A program made the translations under genes and the position numbers. This document shows, piece after piece, positions 16,454 through 25,096 of a stretch of DNA of 64,000 nt. The stretch's first letter is position 1, and the number at the start of each line of letters is the position of its first letter. The notes below the pieces were generated by a model that worked only from the letters and a program-made list of their open reading frames with translations, did not search any database and was not told the DNA's origin. Source of the stretch: Nitrospiraceae bacterium (GTDB lineage Bacteria > Nitrospirota > Nitrospiria > Nitrospirales > UBA8639); contig JACKFF010000002.1 in NCBI GenBank assembly GCA_020632595.1, forward strand, positions 248,001-312,000. Reading direction: 5' to 3'.

Positions 16454-17521
16454 CTACATCGGAAGAAAGAAAAATCCAATGCCTAAAATCAGATAGACTC
16501 CCAGCAACATCACGCCCTCCATCCAGTGGGATTCGCCATCTTTCGTGAGGTTTCCGTTGACGAGAATCGCGATGACAATGGCCGCAATTTCAAATGGCAC
16601 GAAAAGCAGATCCAGGGGTTTGGGACCGAGAAGGTAACTGACGAATACCAGCATCGGTGCCACAAACATGATCACCTGGGTACTCGCCCCGACGGCAATG
16701 CCCATGACCAGATCCATTTGATTATTCCTGGCAAACCGTATGGAATTCATCAGCTCTGCCGCATTTCCGAATACGGCGAGAAAAATCACACCGGCAAAAA
16801 TAGGCGTAAGGCCGATGCCTGCGGCTGCGGGCTCAATTGCTCCGGTTAATATTTCGCTCATGAAGGCAATCGCAATGGTGACGGCCGCCAAGATCCCAAT
16901 GGCCTTGTTTTTACTCCATGCCTCTTCTTGTTCCTCCTCTCCTCGAGGCGTGCCTGCTCCAACCTGTTCTTCGGCTTCCGCGCGAAATAAATGCTGGTGA
17001 GTTTTTAGGGTAAACACCAGGCTTAGGACATAGGCGATGAAGAGCACAATGGCGATTTCGGTACTGAGTTCCTCTTCCTGTTTTGACGTGAAATGAAATA
17101 GCGCAGGGACCATAAGCCCGACACCCGCGAGTGTTAACAGTCCCGAACTCATCCCGGCCGCCGTCGCATTAAATTTTTGCCGTTCATGGCGAAGGCCGCC
17201 GAGGAGTATCGCAAGCCCCATTCCGAGCAGCAGGTTTCCCACGATGGATCCGGTGATGGAGGCTTTGACCACATCGTAGAGCCCGGCTTTCAAGGCGAAA
17301 ATCGAAATAATCAATTCCGGGGCATTTCCCATCGTGGCCGCGAGTAATCCGCCAAGTGTCGCGCCGATATAGACCGACAGGCTTTCCGTTGATCGCCCCA
17401 TCAAACCCGCTAACGGCACAATGGCAAGGCCCGAGGCAATGAAGACCAGAATGGGGTTGGCTTCGTACCAGTCAAGTCCTACTGCAATAGGGATGAAGAC
17501 CAGGAGTAGATTAAGACCCAT
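16454..17521 (-). CDS. cax: Ca2+/H+ antiporter (CAX family)
   Basis: A 355-residue inner-membrane protein with about eleven hydrophobic segments. The two inverted alpha-repeat signatures are GNAPELIISIFALKAG (first half) and GNAAELMNSIRFARN (second half); their Glu residues form the cation site. A Glu-rich loop (EEQVGAGTPRGEEEQEEAW) separates the halves, as the acidic loop does in CAX proteins. The length is normal. It exchanges cytoplasmic Ca2+ for protons. It precedes the LCIB-type carbonic anhydrase by 12 bp in an operon. Confidence 0.92.
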   Translation of the reverse strand: MGLNLLLVFIPIAVGLDWYEANPILVFIASGLAIVPLAGLMGRSTESLSVYIGATLGGLLAATMGNAPELIISIFALKAGLYDVVKASITGSIVGNLLLGMGLAILLGGLRHERQKFNATAAGMSSGLLTLAGVGLMVPALFHFTSKQEEELSTEIAIVLFIAYVLSLVFTLKTHQHLFRAEAEEQVGAGTPRGEEEQEEAWSKNKAIGILAAVTIAIAFMSEILTGAIEPAAAGIGLTPIFAGVIFLAVFGNAAELMNSIRFARNNQMDLVMGIAVGASTQVIMFVAPMLVFVSYLLGPKPLDLLFVPFEIAAIVIAILVNGNLTKDGESHWMEGVMLLGVYLILGIGFFFLPM

Positions 17522-18203
17522 GGGTGCCCTCTTGAAATGGTTAAGCGAAACCGGAATATCGGCAGTGTACTAAATACCTACCACACTATTCATTACCTGT
17601 CTGTATAAAAGTAGTTTTCGCGCACGCTTGAACTCTCGTTGAAGGAGGGATGAACTCAATGTCGCCCAAAGGGAAAGGTTTTACAATTTCGTTACGTCTC
17701 AAATCCCGAACCAGAAAATTATAGGCAGCTTTAGGTGAAGGGTGAATATGTTGAGTGTTGGGAATGGAAGGCCTTCAGCACTCCCGACGGTTCCGTCATC
17801 CCGGACAATTAGTTGTGGAAGTTTTTTCCTATCGAGTTTATTCCTGACTCCTGGTATTGGAGCAGACAGTATCTGTAGGCCGCGCCTAAGTCTCTAAATG
17901 ACAAAATTTTCAATCCGGGAGTACCTCACAAATGACAGTGGCGGACATGAAATTTAGGACGTCAAAATGAAATCTTGAGGCTATGGCATATGGCTACAGA
18001 CTGAATATTTGAGCTATGCTGACGCCAAGTATCCTTGGGTTGATTTGGTTTGACAGGAAAGGCACCCCCTTTTCAGCCGGCCCTGAAGTTTCCCCCCGCA
18101 TGTATGGACGCGCTGTCGCGCTTCAACATGCAAGGCGAAAGTGGGAAGCAGGCACCCAGAAGGGATTTTTTTGCTTGGTGAGTTGTCAGGAGGGAGGAAA
18201 CGC
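17522..18203. other. Divergent intergenic region, no gene seen
   Basis: About 680 bp between the minus-strand exchanger and the plus-strand efflux protein, so both promoters should lie here. No repeat copy and no open frame with a ribosome binding site. In-frame extension of the efflux protein to 18141 is possible but lacks start signals. Confidence 0.4.
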
Positions 18204-19553
18204 ATGACCAGACGGGCAACCCAATACTCCTATCCCGTGAGAGTCCATTGCAGATGGACATGGTCCCCGGGGATATGGTCTCTGACGATCGTGATAATGC
18301 TCCCGTGGCTTTTGGGTCTGAGTTTAGCGTTGGCGGCAGCTGGGGAAGGCAGCTTGGAGGAGCAGAAACCCCCGATCCTCCGTCTGAGTCTGGATGATGC
18401 CCTTGCCATGTTTCTGCGTCAAAATCTGGATCTCCTTAAAACCAAATATGGCATTGATGCCGCAAAGGCCCAACAGATCACCGCCGGACTGTTCCCAAAT
18501 CCCGAACTCTCCATCAATACCCTCAGCGCCTACACCCAGGATTGTAATTTGAGTAAGTGCGGAGGAATTATGCCGGTTATCAGTCAACTTTTTCTGGTGG
18601 CCGGTAAACGCGGGTTCCGTGTTGAAAGTGCGGAGTTCGGGACTCAATCGGCCGAAGCCAATTTTGAAGACACTCTTCGACAATTCAGTTTTGCCTTGAA
18701 GGATGCCTATTATCGGGTGCAGGTGGGGCGTCGCCTTTTAAAAGACGATGAACAGAGGTCGGGCCGGATCAATGATGCTATCGAGAAACTCATTGGTTCA
18801 CCCACAAAGGTACAAGACCCGGAGGATTTAATCCGCCTCCAGATTCGAGCGGTGAAAACACAAGGGGATATCATCCGGGATATTCAACAGATTGATTCGG
18901 ACCGATCCGATCTCCTGCTGCTCCTGACTCTTCCCCCGGAAACTGAATTAGTCCTAACGACGGATCTAACATTTCAGCCGATCGATCCAGATATTGTAGC
19001 TTTGAAGAAGCATGTGGAAAATGCCAGACCGGATCTTCGCGCCAAGCGTCTCTTGCTGGCCAAGCGCCGCTCAGAATCGAAGCTCGCCATAGCGAACCAG
19101 TATCCGGATGTGACGGTGGACCTCGGATACAATGTCCAGGGACCTCAAGGGCCCGACAACCAGCAACAATGGACCATTAATTTGGGGATGCCCATCCCCG
19201 TGTTCGACAGAAATCAGGGAGGCATCAAGGAAGCCGCTACCAAAGCACATATTGCAGAAGCCGACCTGCGCAAGACCCTCAACGAAGTGCATCACCAAAT
19301 TAACACGGTCTATCGCCATTTAGGCCAAAGTCGTCTGCTAGTTGAAATCTACCGTGCGGGTGCTTTCGAGGCCGCCCAGGCGCTGTTTGATAGGGTAGAG
19401 GATGACTTTCATTCGGGAAAGACGACAATTCTGCATCTGCTCGATGCCTTTCGGACAAAAATAGATATTGACAAGGCCTACATCAACGCTCTCTACGAAT
19501 ATCAACGCGATATCCTCCTCCTCGAAAGTGCCGTCGGGCAGCCAATCAGCTAA
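18204..19553 (+). CDS. CzcC/TolC-like outer-membrane efflux protein, copy 1
   Basis: The start at 18204 (MTRRATQYSYP) is chosen because AGGAGGGAGGAAACGC precedes it. A signal segment (LTIVIMLPWLLGLSLALAAAG) is followed by the outer-membrane-efflux fold: LSLDDALAMFLRQNLDL, LFPNPELSINTLS, long helical hairpins, and the second repeat YPDVTVDLGYNVQG with PVFDRNQGG. It forms trimeric channels that partner RND or other pumps with a periplasmic adaptor. No pump or adaptor gene is adjacent, so the partner is elsewhere. It is about two thirds identical to the next gene, a tandem duplication. Confidence 0.88.
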   Translation: MTRRATQYSYPVRVHCRWTWSPGIWSLTIVIMLPWLLGLSLALAAAGEGSLEEQKPPILRLSLDDALAMFLRQNLDLLKTKYGIDAAKAQQITAGLFPNPELSINTLSAYTQDCNLSKCGGIMPVISQLFLVAGKRGFRVESAEFGTQSAEANFEDTLRQFSFALKDAYYRVQVGRRLLKDDEQRSGRINDAIEKLIGSPTKVQDPEDLIRLQIRAVKTQGDIIRDIQQIDSDRSDLLLLLTLPPETELVLTTDLTFQPIDPDIVALKKHVENARPDLRAKRLLLAKRRSESKLAIANQYPDVTVDLGYNVQGPQGPDNQQQWTINLGMPIPVFDRNQGGIKEAATKAHIAEADLRKTLNEVHHQINTVYRHLGQSRLLVEIYRAGAFEAAQALFDRVEDDFHSGKTTILHLLDAFRTKIDIDKAYINALYEYQRDILLLESAVGQPIS

Positions 19554-19565
19554 AGATCGCCGCCT

Positions 19566-20933
19566 ATGATTTGTTTCCATTATTACATTGTCTTTTCTGT
19601 AGGGTTACGCGACCACACCAGGCGTATGCCGGCGATTCGATCATTCGCGAAGGCATGTACCATCATGGGGTTTCTTAGCTTGTTAGGATTGGGAATCCTG
19701 GAAAGCGCCACGGCGGGAGAACAGGAAAACAGGCCTGCACGTGGGATGTCCGCGGTCCAGCGTCTGAGCCTGGATGATGCCATTGCCTTGTTTCTCCGTC
19801 AAAATCTGGACCTCCTGACCATGAAATATGGCATCGATACCGCGAAGGCCAAAAGAATTACCGCAGGGCTCTTCCCGAACCCCGAATTCTCCATCAATAC
19901 CCTGAGTTCCTACACACAAAATTGTCAACTCTCTGACTGTGGAGCGATCAGCTCCGTCCTGAGTCAACTCTTTGTTGTGGCCGGCAAACGCGGGTTTCGT
20001 ATTGAAAGTGCGGAATTCGGGACGCAATCAGCCGAGGCCGGGTTTGAAGACTCCCTCCGACAACTCAGTTTCGCCGTGAAGGATGCGTATTACCGCCTGC
20101 AGGTTGCGCGTCGCCATCTGGCTTTCGATAAAGAGACTCGCGATCGCCTCTCTGGTGTGGTGAAAACCATGATGGAGGAATCACACCGGATCGGCTACGG
20201 CAAAGATCTCATCCGTCTCAAAATCCAACTGGTGGATGCACAGTATGCGTTGATCCGTGATAGGCAGCAAATTGATTCCGACACCGCCGACCTTCTCCTG
20301 CTCTTGACCCTCCCCCCGGAAACTGAATTGGAACTCACGACGGACCTGACGTTTCAGCCGATCGCGCCTGATATACACGCATTGAAGTCACGGATTGATA
20401 ATTCGCGACCGGATGTTCGGGCCAAACGTCTCGTGTATGCCAAGCGTCGCGCCGAATTGAAACTCGCGTTTGCTATTCAATACCCGGATGTGACGGTGGA
20501 TCTCGGGTTCATGGTCCAGGGAGCCAAAGGGCCTGACAACCAACAGCAATGGACCTTTAATGTGGGCATGCCCCTTCCCGTGTTTGACAGAAATCAGGGC
20601 GGGATACGGGAAGCCGCCACCGTCGTACAGATAGCCGAGGCCGACTTGCGCCAGACTCTTAATGAAGCGCATGCTCAAGTCGATTTGGCCTATCGTCATC
20701 TGGTCCAAAGTCGTCGGTTAGTGGAAGCCTATCAAGCTAAGGCATTGGGTGCCGCGCAGGCCCTGTTCGATACCGTGAAGAAGTCCTACGAATCCGGGGA
20801 CATCGCCATTCTATCCTTCCTTGATGCCCAGCAGACGAAAAACGATATTCAAGAGGCCTACCTGGATGCTCTCTACCATTATCAACGGGATATTCTTCTC
20901 CTCGAAAGTGCGGCCGGACAAACAAGTAGTTGA
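19566..20933 (+). CDS. CzcC/TolC-like outer-membrane efflux protein, copy 2
   Basis: A 455-residue protein; a start at 19626 (MPAIRSFAKACTIMGFLSLLG) gives a normal signal peptide and may be the true one. It has the same domain order and near-identical motifs as copy 1 (LSLDDAIALFLRQNLDLL, LFPNPEFSINTLSSYTQNC, PDVTVDLGFMVQG, PVFDRNQGG). The main difference is in the hairpin after residue 185, where copy 2 keeps the usual length and copy 1 is altered (DDEQRSGRINDAIEKLIG). The 3' ends of both proteins are almost identical. The gap is 12 bp, so they are co-transcribed. Confidence 0.88.
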   Translation: MICFHYYIVFSVGLRDHTRRMPAIRSFAKACTIMGFLSLLGLGILESATAGEQENRPARGMSAVQRLSLDDAIALFLRQNLDLLTMKYGIDTAKAKRITAGLFPNPEFSINTLSSYTQNCQLSDCGAISSVLSQLFVVAGKRGFRIESAEFGTQSAEAGFEDSLRQLSFAVKDAYYRLQVARRHLAFDKETRDRLSGVVKTMMEESHRIGYGKDLIRLKIQLVDAQYALIRDRQQIDSDTADLLLLLTLPPETELELTTDLTFQPIAPDIHALKSRIDNSRPDVRAKRLVYAKRRAELKLAFAIQYPDVTVDLGFMVQGAKGPDNQQQWTFNVGMPLPVFDRNQGGIREAATVVQIAEADLRQTLNEAHAQVDLAYRHLVQSRRLVEAYQAKALGAAQALFDTVKKSYESGDIAILSFLDAQQTKNDIQEAYLDALYHYQRDILLLESAAGQTSS

Positions 20934-21063
20934 AAAAGATGGTGGGATCGATATTCAATTTCCCTTGACTTTTTAGTAGGCATTGCTGAAACTCTTCCAT
21001 CTGTTTTCTTGTCGACCGCCCATGTCCTGAGCCTATAATCAGGAGTATTCCCTTACTCAAGCG

Positions 21064-21834
21064 ATGACTCGCATACTTGCCATCACCAATCAAAAAGGCG
21101 GGAGTGGGAAAACGACAACCGCCGTGAATCTGGCCGCGACGCTGGGCGAACTCAAGCGTCGAGTGTTATTGGTTGACCTTGATCCGCAGGCCTCAGCCTC
21201 CAATTGGTTTGGGATTACCGAAGAGGGGAAAGGCCTCTTCGAGGCCTTTACGGAATCTCGAAATCTCAAGGATCTCATCCATCAGACCTGTGTGCCCTTG
21301 GTTGAAATGATCCCTTCTTCCGCCTGGCTGGTGGGGGTGGATAAGGCGTTGGCCGGGGAAGTCGGGGCAGAGATGATTCTCAAACGGCATCTCGCTGAGT
21401 TGTCTGATCAATGGGATTATATTCTTCTTGATTGTTCGCCCACGCTTGGCATTGTCACCATCAACGCGTTAGTCGCCGCCAAAGAAATCCTCATTCCTGT
21501 CGAGGCCCATGTGATGGCCTTGCGCGGATTGGCGCATTTGCTTCAAACGGTGGAGACGATCCGTTCCAGATTGAACGCGGATTTGGCGATTTCAGGGATT
21601 CTGGCCTGTCGGGTCGATGCTCGCACGCGGCATGGCTTAGAAGTGGTTGCCCAACTCCGGGAGCGTTTTGGCAAGCAGGTGTTTCAGGTCGTGGTGAGGG
21701 AAAGTATTCGGTTGGCGGAATGTCCATCATTCGGAAAACCCGTGACCCTTTATGATCCACAGGGGAATGGCGCCAAAGACTATCGGAATTTGGCCAAAGA
21801 AGTGAAAAGACAGGAAAGCCGAGCAGGAGTATAA
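21064..21834 (+). CDS. Orphan ParA-family ATPase
   Basis: A 256-residue cytoplasmic protein. The deviant Walker A motif is KGGSGKTT (residues 11-18), followed by LLVDLDPQASASNWF, the Walker B region ILLDCSPTLG, and VPVEAHVMALRG. There is no N-terminal DNA-binding domain, so it is of the short ParA/Soj/McdA type that positions DNA or protein cargo by gradients on the nucleoid. No parB gene follows. The next gene, 42 bp on, encodes a basic, membrane-tailed protein that could be the partner. It is probably a cargo-positioning ATPase rather than the chromosome Soj. Confidence 0.88.
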   Translation: MTRILAITNQKGGSGKTTTAVNLAATLGELKRRVLLVDLDPQASASNWFGITEEGKGLFEAFTESRNLKDLIHQTCVPLVEMIPSSAWLVGVDKALAGEVGAEMILKRHLAELSDQWDYILLDCSPTLGIVTINALVAAKEILIPVEAHVMALRGLAHLLQTVETIRSRLNADLAISGILACRVDARTRHGLEVVAQLRERFGKQVFQVVVRESIRLAECPSFGKPVTLYDPQGNGAKDYRNLAKEVKRQESRAGV

Positions 21835-21875
21835 GGGGCAAGCATTTTCGCTGTTTTGCAAAGGAGATCTGGTTA

Positions 21876-22289
21876 ATGAGCAAACGAAGCACCATCGGGA
21901 ACAATCCACTGGATGAGATCATTCCCAACCCATTGGGGACTGCGATCCCTGACCAACATGAAGGTTTAGCACCGTCAGCGCTTCACGACGTTGGGAAGCC
22001 GGAAAATGATGCAAAGCCTGCCGGGAAGCAAACGGTGCGAGGTCGTGTTCCTGAAAACAAAACGCAGGGGACACGGCTTCATGCGGTTTCACAGAATGCC
22101 GGGCCTCAACGGAAATCTAAAAGCCCCCAGGAGGGTCCTGTATCGGTCGCTCAATTACACGTAGAGGTGCTTCCGGCGACCGGTGAATTCACGGAACGGC
22201 TTGTCGAACTCGAAGAGGAGAATCTTTGCCTGAAGTGGGCATTGGGATTGATTCTCGCGCCTCTTGTCCTGTTAGCCTTACTGGGCTAG
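21876..22289 (+). CDS. Membrane-tailed partner of ParA-like ATPase
   Basis: A 137-residue protein with AAAGGAGATCTGGTTA before the start. The N-terminus is short and basic (MSKRSTIGNNPLDEIIPNP), as in peptides that stimulate ParA-type ATPases. The middle (20-95) is polar and probably disordered. Residues 97-120 form a small coiled coil (FTERLVELEEENLCLK). The last 18 residues are a hydrophobic anchor (WALGLILAPLVLLALLG). It is in an operon with ParA. I infer it is the cargo adaptor, tethering the ParA gradient to a membrane-linked structure. No family name known to me. Confidence 0.7.
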   Translation: MSKRSTIGNNPLDEIIPNPLGTAIPDQHEGLAPSALHDVGKPENDAKPAGKQTVRGRVPENKTQGTRLHAVSQNAGPQRKSKSPQEGPVSVAQLHVEVLPATGEFTERLVELEEENLCLKWALGLILAPLVLLALLG

Positions 22290-22344
22290 GTCCGATATGC
22301 TCGAATGGCACTCTCCGTCCGACTCAAAAGGGAGGGATGTGTAC

Positions 22345-22461
22345 ATGGTCTTCCTAAGAAAAAACTTACCAAACCTTTGTGAAATGGCATTGGCATCCAG
22401 GCTGCAGCTCATAGGCCGGTTGCTTAAACAACATCCGCCCTTTGTATCGATTCTGCTCTGA
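22345..22461 (+). CDS. Possible 38-residue ORF
   Basis: GGAGG lies 9 nt before an ATG at 22345. The peptide has the sequence start MVFLRKNLPNLCEMALAS and ends HPPFVSILL. It is basic and amphipathic, with no similarity I recognise. It lies in the 237-bp gap between the ParA partner and the CorA gene. It may only be chance. Confidence 0.25.
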   Translation: MVFLRKNLPNLCEMALASRLQLIGRLLKQHPPFVSILL

Positions 22462-22526
22462 ACGGTATCCACTTCCCATTGATTTCGGGCTTCAAGGATG
22501 GTGAAAAAACCGATTAGCATTGGAAG

Positions 22527-23498
22527 GTGCTCCCAGTGCAGGTACATTGTTTCCGGCTACAAGAGCAGGGCTTGCTGCAACTGACCGAGGAAAGACCTTC
22601 GTCATCATGGCTCGGGGATGGGATCGTCCGTTTATTGGATATTGATAATCCCGACCTTACCAAAGAGCTGCCTGAGCTTCTTGCACCCTTGCAACTGGAT
22701 GACGCCTTGATGGACAAAGTCAAATCCCAAGGCGGGGGCGTGGGTGTGGAAACCTTCTCCCACGCCTTGTTTCTTCGATTCCCACGCCCGGCCTTACATG
22801 ATTTTAAGGATCCCTATATAACGGCCATCTGTGTGCGAGAAACTCTCATTGTCCTTCACAATGAACTCTATTTGCCCCCGGACCAAATTCTCGCGAGGAT
22901 CGATCGGTTCGGCGGGATCGGAACTTCCACCATCACGGATCTGCTTCTCCATATCCTGTTGTTGGGCATTAATCGTGATATCGAACTGTATCAGCAAACT
23001 CGACAGATGATTGCGGAATTGTCAAATGACTTTGACCAGTGTCTCAATACCGATGTTCTCAATGATATTCAGAATCTGACCAATCACGTGAGCCGTCTCC
23101 AATCAACGACCGAGGATCGTCTTATTCTTATGGGAAGCTTACTCACGTTGAAATCTTCTTTATTGGATTTGCATGAAGTACGGTTGTATTTTAAGGAAGC
23201 CATGAACGAATTAAACCAAATGCAGCGTTGGCTGGAACGTTTAGAGGGTCGGCTGAACGGGTTATCCCAACATTACAATTTGTCACTCCAGAATAGCACG
23301 AACAACCGCCTTCGAATCCTGACGGTGATTTCAGCCATCTTTATGCCGCTGACCCTGATTGCCGGCATTTACGGCATGAACTTTCCTAATATGCCCGAAC
23401 TTCAGATACCCTACGGGTATTTTATCCTTCTTGGTCTCATGGCCGTGATTGGTGGGGGATTGGGAATATTTTTCTATGTGCGGGGCTGGTTTGATTAG
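22527..23498 (+). CDS. CorA-family divalent-cation transporter
   Basis: A 323-residue inner-membrane protein, start GTG at 22527 (a second GTG at 22536 is possible; only a weak GGAAGG precedes). A large cytoplasmic alpha/beta funnel domain precedes the long stalk helix. Two C-terminal membrane helices follow (ILTVISAIFMPLTLIAGIYG and YFILLGLMAVIGGGLGIFFY). The signature YGMNF lies at the end of the first one, and NMPEL in the periplasmic loop gives the acidic residue of the selectivity mouth. It likely carries Mg2+ (or Ni2+/Co2+/Zn2+). Confidence 0.9.
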   Translation: MLPVQVHCFRLQEQGLLQLTEERPSSSWLGDGIVRLLDIDNPDLTKELPELLAPLQLDDALMDKVKSQGGGVGVETFSHALFLRFPRPALHDFKDPYITAICVRETLIVLHNELYLPPDQILARIDRFGGIGTSTITDLLLHILLLGINRDIELYQQTRQMIAELSNDFDQCLNTDVLNDIQNLTNHVSRLQSTTEDRLILMGSLLTLKSSLLDLHEVRLYFKEAMNELNQMQRWLERLEGRLNGLSQHYNLSLQNSTNNRLRILTVISAIFMPLTLIAGIYGMNFPNMPELQIPYGYFILLGLMAVIGGGLGIFFYVRGWFD

Positions 23499-23515
23499 AG
23501 GCCCTCTTCGATTAG

Positions 23516-23588
23516 GGGGCTGTTGAAAAAAGCCGCCAGCGGCGTTCTCGCCATTTTCCCGTGCTCACGTACTGAAAGTACGCTCTGC
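23516..23588 (+). repeat. MITE-like element, truncated copy C
   Basis: The first 73 bp match copies D and E (GGGGCTGTTGAAAAAA, then the palindrome GCCGCCAGCGGC and the TGCTCACGTACT block). The match stops after CTCTGC, where unrelated sequence leading into the EF-hand gene begins. There is no right end or target repeat. Confidence 0.8.
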
Positions 23589-23648
23589 CACCAGAAATAT
23601 CCTCTTGGGAAAGTCGTTTGGAAGCCTTCCCATTTTCAATCGGTAAAC

Positions 23649-23984
23649 CTATTTGTCAGGGAATGAGTCCTCACCCGGTTCTTTTTCCGTTTCATCTTTG
23701 GGTTGCGGGCTGTCTTCAAGTATCGATGCGAACTCATTCCAGGAAATGGCGCCGTCCTGATCCTTGTCGAGTGCTTTTAAGACGCCTTCCACCCATAGGG
23801 TTCGGGTCAGGAAATTTCCTATCTTGGCATCGGCGAGGAGTTGCTCCAACGCGGATGAACCGATCTTGGAATCCTGGCCATCGATCGAATCGTAATGGTC
23901 GAAACCTTTACGAAAATCACCCTCAAAATTCTCTTTGACCAGCCGACGAATTTTTTTTATCAACTCCTCCTCTTCGGCCCCCAC
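23649..23984 (-). CDS. EF-hand calcium-binding protein
   Basis: A 111-residue cytoplasmic protein. It starts with GTG (AAAGGAGATGCC precedes; no signal peptide). A canonical EF-hand loop lies at residues 73-84 (DKDQDGAISWNE) with ligands D73, D75, D77 and E84. A degenerate second loop (DSIDGQDSKIG) lies around 32-42. The C-terminus is acidic and low complexity. It overlaps no neighbour but starts 12 bp after the lipoprotein gene upstream, so it is likely co-transcribed with that gene. It probably senses or buffers Ca2+. The target is unknown. Confidence 0.8.
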   Translation of the reverse strand: MGAEEEELIKKIRRLVKENFEGDFRKGFDHYDSIDGQDSKIGSSALEQLLADAKIGNFLTRTLWVEGVLKALDKDQDGAISWNEFASILEDSPQPKDETEKEPGEDSFPDK

Positions 23985-23996
23985 GGCATCTCCTTT

Positions 23997-24437
23997 CTAT
24001 CGATTGCAGGGTTTGGCTTCTGCATCAGTCTGGTGTGGTGTTTTTTGAAACTCGAAGATAAAATCATCCGGAGTTTTTAGTCGGAGTTCATCCCCCCGGA
24101 AGGTATAGTCAAGGCGAATGTGTTCACGGGCTGGCGATGCGGTCAAAAGGAGAGCATGGCCTTGAATGAGGTAGGTTCCCGAATGGCAAACGCCATCAGG
24201 TTCCAGCCATGTGAATGTTCCATGCCGGTCCAGGATCAATCTGACATTCCTGCCTGGGTTGGAGGCCGGCACCCCGGAAAAAAAGGGGGAGGGATGGGTA
24301 ATCTCAGTGCTTCCCCACGACCCTGTCAAGAGGTGGTCTTGCGTTACACATGCACCAATCCCGACTGCGCAACATACGGCGAACGCCAACCAGAGTCGGC
24401 TCAAGCATACCTGCCCTTGTCGATAGGGATTCATCAT
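23997..24437 (-). CDS. Lipoprotein, function unknown
   Basis: A 146-residue protein. The signal segment LWLAFAVCCAVGIGAC ends in a lipobox-like GIGAC. The mature domain carries LTGSWGS, LILDRHGTFTWLEPDG.CHSGTYLIQGHALLLTA and RLDYTFRGDELRLKTPDDFIFEFQK. This alternating pattern is typical of small lipocalin-like beta-barrels (METAxx/'GTW' type lipoproteins). It lies 12 bp before the EF-hand gene and 38 bp after the TMEM175-like gene on the same strand. Confidence 0.75.
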   Translation of the reverse strand: MMNPYRQGQVCLSRLWLAFAVCCAVGIGACVTQDHLLTGSWGSTEITHPSPFFSGVPASNPGRNVRLILDRHGTFTWLEPDGVCHSGTYLIQGHALLLTASPAREHIRLDYTFRGDELRLKTPDDFIFEFQKTPHQTDAEAKPCNR

Positions 24438-24475
24438 TCATTCTCGAAGTGGATCGTTGTTGCCTCTGAGGCCAA

Positions 24476-25096
24476 TTATCTCTGAGAGAAAAAACGTGTC
24501 CAGAGCGGGGCGAGGAACCAGAAGGCAATCGCGCCATTGACGTTGTTGAAGGAGATGAGAATAGAACCCATCGCAAAAAGTGGGGCGGGGTACATGGCCC
24601 ACAAGTTCGGGTTTGTCCATAGTTTTGGAGCACCATCCAGATGCCAATCACGTTTGGCAGCCACATATTGGTGGAGGAGCAGCAGGGAAAAACTGGCCAG
24701 ACCAAGAATTGCGGAGAAAATGATGACGGCAATGGCATCTTCTTCATAATGTCCGAGCAGCGAGGCCGCGTAAGGGATGAGAGATACAAACATCAGATGA
24801 ACAAAGTTCAACCAGAATGTCTTTTCATCGCATTTCTGGAGATGCTTGAGAATCCAAAAATTTCTCATCCACAAAAACGCCGCCATATAAAAACTGAGTA
24901 TCCAGGCAGCAAAATTCGGGATCTGTTCCTGCAGGTCGGAAAGTAGCTGCCCTGTAGTCAGGCCCGGAGTTTCAGGCACCTTCAGGTCCAGCACCAGCAG
25001 GGTGATCACGATTGCATACACACCGTCAGTGAGAGCATTGAGTCGTTCCAGTGAGGTGAGATGGCCTAAAAAGATGCCTCGACTCCAATTTCTCAT
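24476..25096 (-). CDS. TMEM175-family (DUF1211) cation channel
   Basis: A 206-residue inner-membrane protein with about six helices. The signature RLNALTDGVYAIVITLLVLDLKVP at residues 18-41 matches the family's RxxAFSDGVFAIAITLLVLEL-P pore helix. Here the usual FSD is LTD, so the filter region is slightly changed. Bacterial members form tetramers that conduct K+. It is followed by a lipoprotein and an EF-hand gene on the same strand, possibly one unit. No obvious regulator. Confidence 0.85.
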   Translation of the reverse strand: MRNWSRGIFLGHLTSLERLNALTDGVYAIVITLLVLDLKVPETPGLTTGQLLSDLQEQIPNFAAWILSFYMAAFLWMRNFWILKHLQKCDEKTFWLNFVHLMFVSLIPYAASLLGHYEEDAIAVIIFSAILGLASFSLLLLHQYVAAKRDWHLDGAPKLWTNPNLWAMYPAPLFAMGSILISFNNVNGAIAFWFLAPLWTRFFSQR

